64,000 nucleotides of DNA, taken from Porogramme epimiltina (taxonomy: Eukaryota > Basidiomycota > Agaricomycetes > Polyporales > Polyporaceae). Position 1 is the stretch's first letter; every line of letters starts with the position of its first letter. Positions 44,400-55,517 of this stretch are shown here, one piece after another. The notes under the pieces were generated by a model. The model was given only the letters and a program-made list of their open reading frames with translations. It was not told where the DNA came from and did no database searches. Position numbers and translations under genes: made by a program. The stretch lies in contig FTLJ01000123.1 of the NCBI GenBank assembly GCA_900155495.1, forward strand, positions 111,531 to 175,530, in the 5' to 3' direction.

Positions 44400-47257
44400 A
44401 TGATGGTTTTCGAGATCCTCTCGTACCTGTTCACCCGCCTCTGGGAGATCCTTCAGACCTCCTGGCGGTACCCTCCTCAGGCATTGCCCAGAATGCGTCT
44501 CCGCCCCGTACAAGGCGGTGGAGATGAAAACACACTCATGGTATGTCGGTGCATGCGAACAAACATCCCGCGTCGGTCACGCGAAATAGTGATGACGTAT
44601 CTCTTATTCCCATCAGATGCAGTTCTTTACATGGGAGGCTAGCCATCTTGACATGAGCTGGTGGAGGCACTTCGAGTCCGAAGTGCCCAAGCTCGCGGCC
44701 ATGGGTGTGACTCAGATTTGGCTACCTCCACCGAACAAAGCCATGAAGAAGGTATATATGTGTCTTTGGAAATAGGTTGGTATGGTGTATTGACACTACT
44801 TCCACAGCAAGGCCAAGGCTATGATGCGTATGATCTTGTATGAACATAAATGGCTCCTCCAGGGATTATGATACTTACTCCCATATTCTCAGTGGGACCT
44901 GGGTGAATTCTATCAAAAGGGCACGATCCCGACCCGTTGGGGGACCAAAGAGGAGCTCGTACGGGCCGTCGCTACAGCAAACGTGCATGGCATTGACGTG
45001 CTCATAGACGCAGTTCTCAACGTAAGAATCCGGTCCAGGATCCTCAAGTCTAGTATCATTTCGCTGACTGACTTCCTCTTAGCACAAGCTGGGTGCTGAT
45101 AGGCCCGAGAAATTCATGGCGACTCCTGTAGACCCCGATAACCGGCTCGTTGACCTCGGTCCTGCAACGGAAATCGAGGTGCCCTTGAGTTTTCTTTCTT
45201 TCCATCGAAGTGCCCCTCAACTTTCTCGCAGGGATGGACGGCGTTTGACTTTGAGGGTAGAGCCGAGAAGGTCAGCCCATTCCCTTTACAAATGTGCCAT
45301 ATCTCACGACGCTTTATTTATAGTACAGCAGCATGAAGTGGACATACGAGCACTTCACGGGTGAATGAGCCTCTTTGCCGCCTCAATGAGCGATGTGCTG
45401 ACATATCCACGAAGGTGTCGATTGGGACCACAGATCACGGAAGAAGGGCATTTATCGTATCACAAGTGACAAGCACAAGGGCTGGTCGAAATGGGTGGAC
45501 TCAGAAAATGGAAACTACGATTACCTACTCGGCATAGACGTCAGTTTACCATCGTTTTGCCCACTACATGCCCCTCACTGTGTCACCTCTAGATTGATCA
45601 TAGACACCCAGATGTTCGGAATGACCTGCTTTCATGGGGCCCTTGGGTGCTCAAGGCAAGACGTTATGACAAAGTGCTTCGACGACACCTGCTGACCAGG
45701 ATACCATGACAAGCAGACTACAGGAGGCGCGGGGTTCCGGTTTGACGCCATCAAGCACATGGATAGACGGTTTCTTCTGAACTTTGTACGTCGCGTATTT
45801 TCTCGCTCACCGTATCACCCGTTCAGTGTGGGGTAGATCAAACATGTCCGAGAGACGCTGCACCGTGACGACATGTTTGCTGTCGCCGAATATTGGTCCC
45901 AGAGGTAAGTCCATAGTTTGTCGGAGTTACTATGACTGATTCGCCCTAGTGTGGAGCAGATCAAACCGTACATGCGAGTGTTCGAAGGTCTTGTGAGCGG
46001 TCTGGATCATCGACTGCTTGTAAGGTGAATTGACGCACGCTTTCCAGGTGACATTCTTCGACGTGCCGCTCCACTACAACTTCCACAACGCCAGCAAGGC
46101 GGGGTCCACCTACGACCTCAGGACTATACTAGACAAGAGCGTTCTCCAGCTAAGGCCAGGTGATGCGGTGACGTTTGTGGACAACCATGAGTAAATTATT
46201 CCCCAGAGCAGTCATATATATTCTCTGACACGTGTCTCCTCCAGCACGGTAACTTTTGAATGTACTCTGTTGAACTTAGTGGAAGTCTGATCTCAATTGA
46301 TTCGTTCCTAGCAAATCGGACAAACGCTGGAAAGCTGGGCGAGTGTTTCTCCCACCCCGATCCAGAATCGCTTTTGCACCCGCTAACACAGGCCCACATC
46401 CCGGGTTTTAGGTCGGGTCAAACTTCAAGTTGCAAGCATACGCCCTTATACTACTCTATGGGGCCGGCCACCCGTGAGCTTCTTCTCACAGGGCTATGCA
46501 TCCGGTCCTGACCAGTCTCTCTCCTCTTCGCGCCCCCGTCTCTCACCAACTTACACCGCGACTGCCATCCGACAGGTGCGTCTTCTACGGCGACCTCTAC
46601 CCCAACAAGGAGTGCTACGACGCCCGCCTCGCCCCCCACATCGAGCGCCTCCTCGTGGCGCGCAAGCGCTTCGCGTACGGCGCGCGCACGGACTACCGCG
46701 ACGCCGGCCGCAACTGCATCGGCTTCGTCCGCGCGGGCACCGCGGCGACGGGGGGCGGGGTGCGGCGCCCCGGGTGCGCTGTGCTCGTGAGCAACGCGGA
46801 CCGCCGCCACGCGGGTGAGGAGCCAGCGCAGGACGGGGAAGCCGGAGAAGAGGGAGAGGAAGGCGAAGCCGGCGCGGGTGCGCTCGGCGGCGACCGCGCC
46901 CGCGGGGCGCTGCAGCCCCGGGGTGCGCCCGGGCCCACGGGCGTGGGAGGTGACGAAGAGGCGCATAGAGTGCGCATGAACGTCGGCGCGGTGCGTGTGT
47001 CTCCCCGATCTGCGTGTGGTTTGCGTCATTTGGGCGCGGAGGGGCTGATCCTGCACGTGCGTTCTTGCGTTATTTAGGACAACGCGCACGCGACATACCG
47101 CGCGTACGCCCCGTTCCGACCCGAGGAGGCCGTGGTGATTGACGAAGATGGATGGGGAGTGTTCACCTGCCCCTTCGGCGGGCTTCGGGTGTGGGTCAGG
47201 GCGGAACATTGCGAAGACGGACAAGAGGGCATGCGGGACGCAGAAGCGAAGGCGTAG
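44400..47257 (+). CDS. GH13 alpha-amylase, intracellular type (GH13_5-like)
   Basis: Nineteen exons give 550 residues: 44400-44540, 44617-44751, 44808-44837, 44893-45021, 45083-45178, 45232-45270, 45324-45360, 45415-45539, 45593-45655, 45717-45785, 45837-45904, 45950-45992, 46048-46190, 46245-46248, 46312-46344, 46412-46473, 46576-46811, 46971-46990 and 47078-47257. Catalytic residues are Asp275 (GFRFDAIKH), Glu306 (AVAEYW) and Asp373 (FVDNHD). VLIDAVLNHK, QFFTWEA and ALILLYGAGHPCVFYGD are further GH13 marks. There is no signal peptide, so it should act in the cytosol on alpha-glucans such as glycogen. Three oddities: a GC-AG intron after exon 9, a 4-nt exon at 46245-46248, and a 159-nt in-frame intron at 46812-46970 whose retention adds 53 residues (603 in all). 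The spliced form matches the family better. The MFS transporter gene is tail-to-tail downstream. Confidence 0.9.
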
Positions 47258-47490
47258 AATGTGGGATGGGGCTATTTCTATTAATACATTTGGTTTGTGG
47301 GCTGTGGACACTACGTAGTGAGATACTGAAAATTGTTGACAGCGAGAGCACAGCAATATGGATGTAAGACAAGTACAGGAAGAGGTCCGGTCGTGACATA
47401 AGCGTAACAGGATAAACGAGGGGTAGGGTAATGTCATTGCGGTATATCTCGATGGCTAGAAGCATTGGCGAGGAACGCGCTAAGGCACGC

Positions 47491-50029
47491 TCACACCGCC
47501 TCGTATATCTTGCTACGAGAGTGCTCCGATCGCGCACCATCGCTTCCGTTTTCCGAGTCGTCATAGCGGCTCAAGCTCGTGCTTTGCCGACTTGCGAGGT
47601 GGGCTTGTCGACGCCCGCTCCTGGGTGAATCGTGCATCTCGACGACGTCCGTGACAGTGCTCTTCTCTTGTTCGATCCAAATGCCTGGCCCGCGCGAGGG
47701 CGGTGAGATGGCGAGGGACATTGTCGCGGCTTCTCCGCCCGTCTGCATGAGAGTTTGTGGCTGCTGCTCGCCGTCGAAAAGAGCTGCTGTCTCCTCGAGC
47801 GTACGACCTAAAGGGATGCAGGTACACTTAATGTGTGCTGCATGCAGGACAAATGCAGTATTTACCTTTTGTTTCAATGATATAGCACACGACAAAAACG
47901 AGTTCAATGATGAGCCATCCACAATACACAAGATACTGATGCCATGTTATGAGCATGAGGATTCAAAAGGAGGCAAAGATGCGTACGTATTTCCATCCGA
48001 GGGCGTCCAGGGCCCATGGGTTCACGAACTGGTTGAATGCGAGGGTAAGGGACAGAACAAGGTTCTATATGAAGCGCAGTTAGTGAAGCTGAACGCGAAT
48101 TGACCGCGTTGACACTTACCATGACCGCGAAACCTTTCGCGCGAATGTTGAAAGGCAGGATCTCCAGCGTATACGCAATGAGGAGCGGCGTGTAGGCGAT
48201 GTCGTAGAAAAAATAGAAGATGAATATGAATGGTATGGTGGCTACCACGCAGTGTTCAGCATTATTGCAACGCAAATCCGGAGACACCACATACCTTTCG
48301 CAGCAGTATGATTGTCGAAAGTGTTGAAAAGAGCGGTGGTGAGCGTCCAGACGCCGAAGTCTGTGAGACCTCACGGTCAGCCATACGCCCCACAGGCGAA
48401 AAATCTCAACGGACCAATCAACATGCCAACGTTTGAGATTATAAAGAGCGTTCTCCGGCCTAGCTTGTCGACTAGCAAGGCCCCTGACATAGCTGCTACA
48501 AAGTTCCACACTTGAAGCCCTCCATTTATTGCCGCTTTGGTACCTGCGTCCGAAATACCAACACCTTCAAGGACCAAATTGATGTAGTAAGACACCAGGC
48601 CATTCCCACTGAATATGACAACCCGGTCGTTAGCCTGAGGTCACCTGTATTCACAAACGAACAACGCGCCTCCATTGTGAGAAGACTCCGAGGGCGATAA
48701 TAATCATCATCCGCTTTCGGTTCCCCGGGGTTGCGAAGAGTGTCGTGAACGATGTGCTCCGCGCGGCCTCCTTCTCCATCTTGAGCGCGTGTCGGATCTG
48801 CGCCATCTCGAACTGAATAAGCGGGTCGCGCTCGTCCTGGGTGAGCGAGTGGAAGCGCGCGAGCACGCTCGCGGCCTTACCCTCCCGCCCGTGAGCGACG
48901 AGGAACCGTGGTGACTCTGGTACCATCCTGCGCGCGGCGCGACAGAGGCGTGTTAGCATTCGTTGTCCCGCTGACCGACACGCGACGTACCAGACCAGCA
49001 AGACTTGAATGAGCGGAGCGATGGCTTGCACGAGCGTCGGCACGCGCCACGACCATGGCGACATCGCCGCGCCCTCGAACGCGCCGAAACACGTCCACGC
49101 CGCTGGAAGAGGAGCAGGTGAGCGGTCACCTGACGTGGGGGTTGGACGTGGCGCGCTCACAGATGATACTGCCCACATACCAAGACGCGTTATACATAGA
49201 AGTGAGTTTGCCCCGCTGTAATATCAAACAGATAAGCCAGCGTCATATCAACATGATCAATAGCGTACTTGGGTCGGATACGCAAGCTCGGTGATAAGCA
49301 GGGGCGCGGTGTTGAGGGCGAATGTCAGTCCGAAACCAACTTGAGCGGCATGTGAGCACCGACTAAATGAGAGGAGCAGGTCATGAACGCACTTAAACCT
49401 CGTGCGCCGATGAACATTTGGATAGATGTCGCGGCGCCCTGAAGCGCGACGCCGGCGAGCATAATTACCGCGCCGATGAACAGCGTTGGTTTTCGGCCCA
49501 ATATATCCGCGGAGAATGGCGTAAACGGAAGACCCTTCGAACGTCATAGAAGCGCCGGTGTCAGCACGAGGTCGGGGGAAGAGCGCGGCCTGGGGCGGAC
49601 TGACCAGGATGGAACCGATGACCTGGGCCGCACTGATAAGTCCTAGCGGAGAGTTAGAGTTGCGGCTGGGAGGAGCTCCGTGGACAATGGAGAAAAGGTA
49701 CGCACCGAGTGTCTTGCCGTTAGGATGATTGAAGAACTTTTGCCATGCGGGCAGTATCTGGAGACCTACCACGACGAGCGTCGTCAGTGGGGATCGACAG
49801 CGCACAGTACGGGAACGTCCACTCACCATTCACCAAAGAAGAGTCCAACCCGTTTATTGAGGCAGTGAGGAGAGGGATTATCAGTAAAAGATTGAGCCAC
49901 CGGATGCCTATACGCCAGCTACATGAGTCTATACCAAAGGACAGACGACAGTGAGTGCTTACTTCGATTCCTCCACCATGGCCCTCGGTGAATGAAGTCG
50001 ATGACGGTCCATTCCGGTGGTGGGGCCAT
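47491..50029 (-). CDS. MFS sugar transporter, lactose-permease-like
   Basis: Fifteen exons (49963-50029, 49827-49907, 49706-49765, 49605-49642, 49399-49534, 49269-49339, 49161-49215, 48991-49102, 48670-48927, 48415-48608, 48295-48360, 48120-48241, 47987-48064, 47866-47935, 47491-47807) give 574 residues. Sugar-porter signatures are ASINGLDSSLVNG, DILGRKPT, PESPRFLVAHGRE, DKLGRRTL and ETKGRTLEE. Twelve helices fit. The pattern is close to fungal disaccharide or lactose permeases; the sugar is not determined. The C-terminal 90 residues are polar and Ser-rich, a typical cytosolic tail. The intron 48609-48669 uses GC-AG (AG/GCGCGT), chosen because only it keeps SQWSGNGLVSYYIN. Convergent with the amylase gene, which could suit carbon use, but co-regulation is not shown. 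Confidence 0.9.
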
Positions 50030-51528
50030 CCTTGCGAGTCGTAACCAGGCGGAGCGTCGGGCGAGCTCAGAGTGTTGGAGTGGACAAATACGCGGGCGGA
50101 GCGGGGACGACCATCCCGTGCGGGCGAGAAGGGCACGCCTGCTATATACTTACGTGGATCTCCCTCCCCCGCGTGCCCGCCACCCGACCTAGTGCCCGGG
50201 AGCAACGACACAGCGCAGGCGCGCGGGGCTTCTCGCTTCGGCTTCTTCTTCCAGACTAGCCCCGCGCATAGATCTGGATAATATCTGGGGTAATGCGGGG
50301 GAGACTGGCCACGGACAGGCACACGGTCAAGGCTCTGCGGCCATCATCGCTCGCGCGGACGGAGACCGAGTTCTCACCCCGCAGCTGTCGCGGAAAAAGG
50401 CCGGATGAGGGTGCGCACGGGAGGGCGCATCTGATGGGAGTGGGTTTGGGCGAGCCAGCTGAGCCCCGGAGCGAGCCGGGAAAACCTCGCGTGAGGAGGT
50501 AGCGTGCTCGGGAGCGTGCTGGGCCACTCATCGATGCATATGTGCTGCGTAAATGGAATGGTGTGAGCTGAGGGGACCGAGTTAGGCCAGCGGGCTTGGA
50601 ACCTGAAACGCACCGACGCCCGGGTCGTAGCCGTTGGAAACCAGGTGCCCACCTAGTTACTCAAATTCGACAAAGGTTGGATCGATGTGAGTGTGCGTTC
50701 GCTCGTGGTAAACGACTAAAGGTGCCGACGACAGACAGAGGTCAACTGAGCACGCCGCCACGGTCACGGAGACAGCTCATTCTCCGAGAGTCGGCGAGGA
50801 TTGTTCGTACACCCCACCATGGAAAGCAGTCCACCACGCCAACGTAGACTGCTTAAGGGCGTGGTTCTTCCGGGCAGAAGAATACGATCAGCCATATGAT
50901 AGCGTGTCATGGACGTTGGGCGCACTGAACAGACTTGGAGCCTTCGCATGCTTTCCTGCCCTCGGTACCGCAGGTTACCGTACGATACGCTCCCATCGCC
51001 ATTGATTTGATGCGCTTCGAGAAGTATGTTGTGTAAATGCGAACCCGCGATGCCGACGAGTCTAATATCCGCGAGACAGGGTCCGCGTCCCTTCGATGCA
51101 TGCACTACTCATCCGACGGCTGGTGGAATGGACCGTGAATTGTAGGAGGAGCGTCACCGTGTCCGTGAAGTTCATTCCTTTGCGAGATCTTCCACGGAGC
51201 GAAGAGGGTGGATGAAAAGGCATGGCGTAGAGGCAAAGGACAAGCTTGGTCGCCGACAACCCACCGCGACCTGAGCACTGCCGTGTACGCTCGCCGGGAG
51301 GGGAGCGGCCCGGTAGACGCCTGTAATCTCCAACGGTCCGACCTAAAGCCCCTGCTCCGAGTCCAAGTGCTTGTGGCGGGCCCTGGTAGGGTACGCGTCT
51401 TAGTCGGAGGAGGTAAGAGTTGTGTGGGGACCATGTGTAGCGCAAAGGGTAATAATGATACTTCTACGTAGGAACTACTACACACTAATACACTACACTG
51501 ACCAGTCTCCTCACTAAACGGCTGGTAT
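50030..51528. other. Intergenic
   Basis: About 1.5 kb between two minus-strand genes: the transporter promoter and the 3' flank of the WD40 gene. Open frames of up to 200 codons on either strand overlap each other and have no motif. Confidence 0.4.
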
Positions 51529-52956
51529 TTATTCGGTTGGGAACACCAAGCAGACCCCCTCGTCGCCCGCACTCACGACGACGCCACCGCCCAAACCAAG
51601 CGCAGCCCCGAGGACAGGACCACTGTGACCTTTGTGCTCACGCACGAGAGTCCCTGTCCGCGCGTCCCACGTACGCAGTACCTTATCGGCAGAGGCTGAG
51701 ACGATGAGATGGCCTTTCGGCGCCGGGAGATGATGGAGGGAGGTCACCGCATCCTGAGAGACGCCAGTCAGAAAAGCATTCTACCCGGATAACTGTAGGT
51801 GACGTACCCCGTGCTCCAGCGTTGCGCGCAGGCGCATGGTGCCCAAATCCCATATGCATGCCTTTCCGTCCGTCCCACCCGTCACCACCACGCCACCGGA
51901 AGTTGCGCTTGCGCCTGACAGAGGTCCGGGTGCCGCAAGCTCGACGAACTCCACCGCCTCCACGCTGTCGCCCTCCTGGTGACCGGCGAGTGCGCCGACA
52001 ACCTCGCCCTTGTTCAAGCTGATGACCCGGACGCCACCAGACGCGCCACCGACGACAGCAAGGGTCGACGCAGGGTTCACAGCAAGAGAGGTGATGCCAT
52101 CCAGCGCGAAACGTCCGTCAGAGGGGGAGAGCTTGAAGATGGGCGTCGGCGATCGCGGGTCCCAGAAGATGAGTGTGCCCTCTGCGTCCGCGGTGATGAT
52201 GCGCTTCCCGTCTGGTGTGAAATCTCCACACGCAACGGGACCAGTGTGGCCGGCAAACACCTGCATGGTATTCCCGGACGGTACTGTGAAGGAGATTAGC
52301 AAGCGCGTCGACTGTGCGACACCATGACGTACGTTGCCATAGCCATACGGTGGTATCGTTCGAGCCCGCGAGCAGCACCGTGCCTTTGGGATGCCATCTT
52401 AGCCACTTCGGAGAGCAACAAAAATGGTCAATAGAAGCTCCTAAGCCGAGTAGACAGTAGTGCTTACCATAACCTCATCAGGCCCCGTCAGCTCCGTCAG
52501 GAACTCCCAATTTTGATAGCTCTCCTTGCCAACCCTCCTCCATATCCTGACCTTGCCATCCATCCCACCTGTCGCGACGAGTTCGCCGTCTGCACTGAAC
52601 GCAGTCGAGGTGACGCTGTCCGTGTGTCCGGTGAGCTTGACAAGTTCGTCCCCCGTAGTGAGGTCCCAAATATATCCCAGGTCATCTTCTCCACCTGATG
52701 CGGCCAGTGGTGCGGTAGGATGTGTGGACACCGCGAAGACCGAACCCTTGTGATTCGGGAAGTGCTGCATCGAGTTGTCCTCCCACACGATTTCTTCGTC
52801 GGGCGGATGGTCGCCGGAAGGATCCTCCTCGTCGTCCTCGTCCATAGGCTGATCTCCATCCTCCGCAACTTCGATGAGGACGTCATTGGGGTCGATGAAC
52901 TGGTCGTCCTCCTCTTCGTCCTCGATGAGATCGTTTTCGGTGCGTTCTGCGGCCAT
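51529..52956 (-). CDS. SQT1: WD40 protein, Sqt1/AAMP type
   Basis: Four exons (52468-52956, 52333-52405, 51808-52283, 51529-51753) give 420 residues. An acidic N-terminus (residues about 7-62, EDEEEDDQ and DEDDEEDPSGD) precedes a WD40 propeller with about seven blades: GYIWDLTTG, VRIWRR, VWLWQ, IFWDPRS, ACIWDLGT and RTWDARTG are visible. The order and the acidic lead match yeast Sqt1 and human AAMP. Sqt1 is the dedicated chaperone of ribosomal protein uL16 (Rpl10), acting in the cytosol before late 60S assembly. The gene is head-to-head with the phosphatase-family gene at 53.5 kb, sharing about 0.5 kb of promoter. Family call is good; the exact ortholog is inferred from layout. Confidence 0.85.
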
Positions 52957-53487
52957 TAGAGCGTTGTGGGTGTTTTAGAATGGAAGGTAAGTTGAATGAC
53001 GTCTGAGGAGGAAAACGAAGGCTTTATAACGAGTCCGTGGAGGTGAGGAACACGCAAACTGCTGAGTAAAGCAGCTTGGTGATCCTCACCGATCGCATTT
53101 TGCGAGTCAGATCTACGCGAGATTTCCCCCGAGCCGAACGCACGTGACAGCCACCGCGTGCGAGTTCTCGTGTGCGGACACCACGGAGCGCTGCAATAAG
53201 TAGCGCCTCTTTGGATTTGGACTTACAGCCTCGAGGCGTCAAGGAACACTCCGCCGTCGGCTCGCCACACCCAGTTTGTTGAAGCCCCGCCTCAAGGGTC
53301 TCGCTTGACTGATGAGCCGCCACCTGCAGAGTTTTGTGGGCGGGATCGCGACTGCCACTGCAACATTGGGCCGCATCCGATCCACACGGCGGTTCAGAAA
53401 AGGTGTGTATTGGCACGCCTGTGTGCACATCACCTCGTTGACCCCCCGTTTTTGCCCCTCGGCCATTATCTAGACCTCTCCAGGAAG
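52957..53487. promoter_or_regulatory. Shared divergent promoter region
   Basis: 531 bp between the starts of the WD40 gene (-) and the EEP gene (+). Both promoters must be here. No clear TATA box, as is usual for housekeeping genes. Confidence 0.5.
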
Positions 53488-54782
53488 ATGAGCAGCGCTT
53501 CTACGGAGAGCTCACCAAATCAGAGTCCAGCGATGGATGATGATTCTCAGTCGATCGTCCCCGAGGAGCCGGTGGCGAAGGGCGAGACCGGTCCGCAAGA
53601 GGGCGAGGGCGATAATGCAAATGTGAGAATTTGGTGTCAAACCGTCCCCATGATTCCTCGTAGAACGCCTCTGACCATCACGAGTATATATAGTTGCCCG
53701 TCTCCGAGGCGCTACCTGCACTCACCCCCTCCGCGCCCAACAAAAGGCCCTCACAAGCCCCCTCTGCCCAGATAATCACCGATACCTCACCGCCGTCCTC
53801 CTCTCTTCCGTCACCCATCTCCTCGGACGCCTCAGAACTCGAAAAAAGCAACGACATGGGAGGGAATATGGTCTACCGGGTGCCTATCAAGGCCTACTCC
53901 ATGGACCACTCTCGTTGGACGACTAAATACAAGTCGATCCGAACCGCCGTTCTCGGGCTCCACGTGGTCAGCTGGAACGTTGACTTCATGGCCCCTGACA
54001 CGGCTGGCAGAGTCACCGCAGTGCTCGACCATCTACGGCGCAAAGTACTTCACGAAACCCCGCAGCCCTCTTGCATCCTGCTGCAGGAGCTCGATCATAG
54101 CAGCTTCGCTGCGATCCTCTCCAACGACTGGGTGCGCAAGCACTATGCCGTCACCCCTCCGGACATGAGACGCTGGGCGACAGGATACGGCGTTGCCACC
54201 CTCGTCTCGCGCCACATGAACATCCTCTCCGCATCGATGATGCAATTCTCCGGGAGCTCTATGGGCCGCACCGCGCTCTTCGTCGATGTCGAGCTCGCCA
54301 TGCCCGAGCCGCTCGGCCTCCGAGACCGCCGCGTGCTCCGCATCGCGAACACGCACCTCGAGTCGCTCCCGATTGGCGCGGGCCAGCGCCCGCTCCAACT
54401 CAGAGCGATCGCCTCCTTCCTCCGCGCGCCGGGCATCGACGCAGGCCTCGTCGCGGGCGACATGAATGTCATCGCGCCCGCGGACGAATCCATCCATATC
54501 TTCGCCAACCTCGAGGATGCCTGTACAGACGAGTCGGAGAAGGCGTTCACGTGGGGCTATCAGCCACGGTCGCGCTATCCACCTGGGCGACTCGACAGGA
54601 TGTTCAGCGTTCCCGGGACGCTTGACTATGCGAGCCCGTTGGAGGTTGTTGGGAAGGGCGTGAAGACGCCGCGGGGAATGTGGGCAAGCGACCACTATGG
54701 GCTCAAGGCTCATGTAAAACTGCCGTTCGACTCCGACGAGGACAGCGCGCAGCCTGCGGGAAAACGTAGAAGGTGGTTTTGA
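53488..54782 (+). CDS. Endonuclease/exonuclease/phosphatase protein, TDP2-like
   Basis: Two exons, 53488-53622 and 53694-54782, give 407 residues. The first 115 are Ser/Pro-rich and acidic. The EEP fold follows: VVSWNVD (Asn140), LLQELD (Glu177), IANTHLES, AGDMN (300-303) and WASDHYGL (Ser-Asp-His 377-379). The Trp-free SWNVD and the LQEL block resemble tyrosyl-DNA phosphodiesterase 2, which removes topoisomerase II from DNA ends; other EEP enzymes act on phosphoinositides or nucleic acids. The C-terminus ends in a basic stretch (GKRRRWF), perhaps a nuclear signal. Substrate is unproven. Confidence 0.85.
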
Positions 54783-55517
54783 TAACGTCTTGTTTGTAAC
54801 CTGTTCGACTGTTCTTTCGTCTTGCTTTCCTATGAACGCTGCTTTCTTCGTCGACTGCTCTGCATGTATCCTAGTAGTTTCTTGTTTGATTTTCCAGCTA
54901 CTTACCGTGTACTGCTACCGTCAAGTACCTTTAGTTCGTCCATCGCACAGATAGTACTGTATTTTTCGTCCCTCATCCCTTGTGCTTTTCGATTCGTTTC
55001 TAATAATAATGTTACGCATGTGATCTTGAACTTCATCAAGTTGAATAGATCCTGGAATCTAAGCGTGGGAATACGGACCTGCCACTTCAAACCCGCGGCG
55101 ATCTTTCTCGTCATCGCGACTCTTAGTACATAACATACTGGTCGCTGTCTGCTATGGTCGGGGTTGATATCACAACTCTTCATGATCCCGCACGTCTCGG
55201 CGAGGGCCCCGTTGCTGCTCCTTCATATCGATGTAGGGTCTTCCTACCGCAGCAAATCTCGCACACTTCTGCTGATCGAGCTTGTCACCTCCCCGCATTC
55301 ATTAGCACACGCAGAGGCGCTTCTGCATGGGGCACGGGTGCTTACTTGCGTCAACCAGAACAGGGTACCAGACGACTGCAGCCCCCTCGTTTCCCTTACC
55401 GCAACCCACGAATGCCCCTTTGTCCGCATATATAAACCCGCTGTCCTGTCCCGCAGCTAACGTGTATCCTCCATCCCGTCCTATACTCCGTCTTACGCCG
55501 CCCACGATAACGACCGG
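54783..55517. other. Intergenic
   Basis: About 0.7 kb between two + strand genes; a T/A-richer 3' flank then the RdRP promoter. One TATA box is listed separately. Confidence 0.5.
55429..55436 (+). promoter_or_regulatory. TATA box of the RNA-dependent RNA polymerase gene
   Basis: TATATAAA, a consensus element, ends 81 bp before the ATG at 55518, leaving room for a short leader. Confidence 0.55.

Noticed and set aside
51105..51572. 155-codon minus-strand frame overlapping the end of the WD40 gene
   Set aside because: It overlaps the last WD40 exon in a different frame and has no motif.
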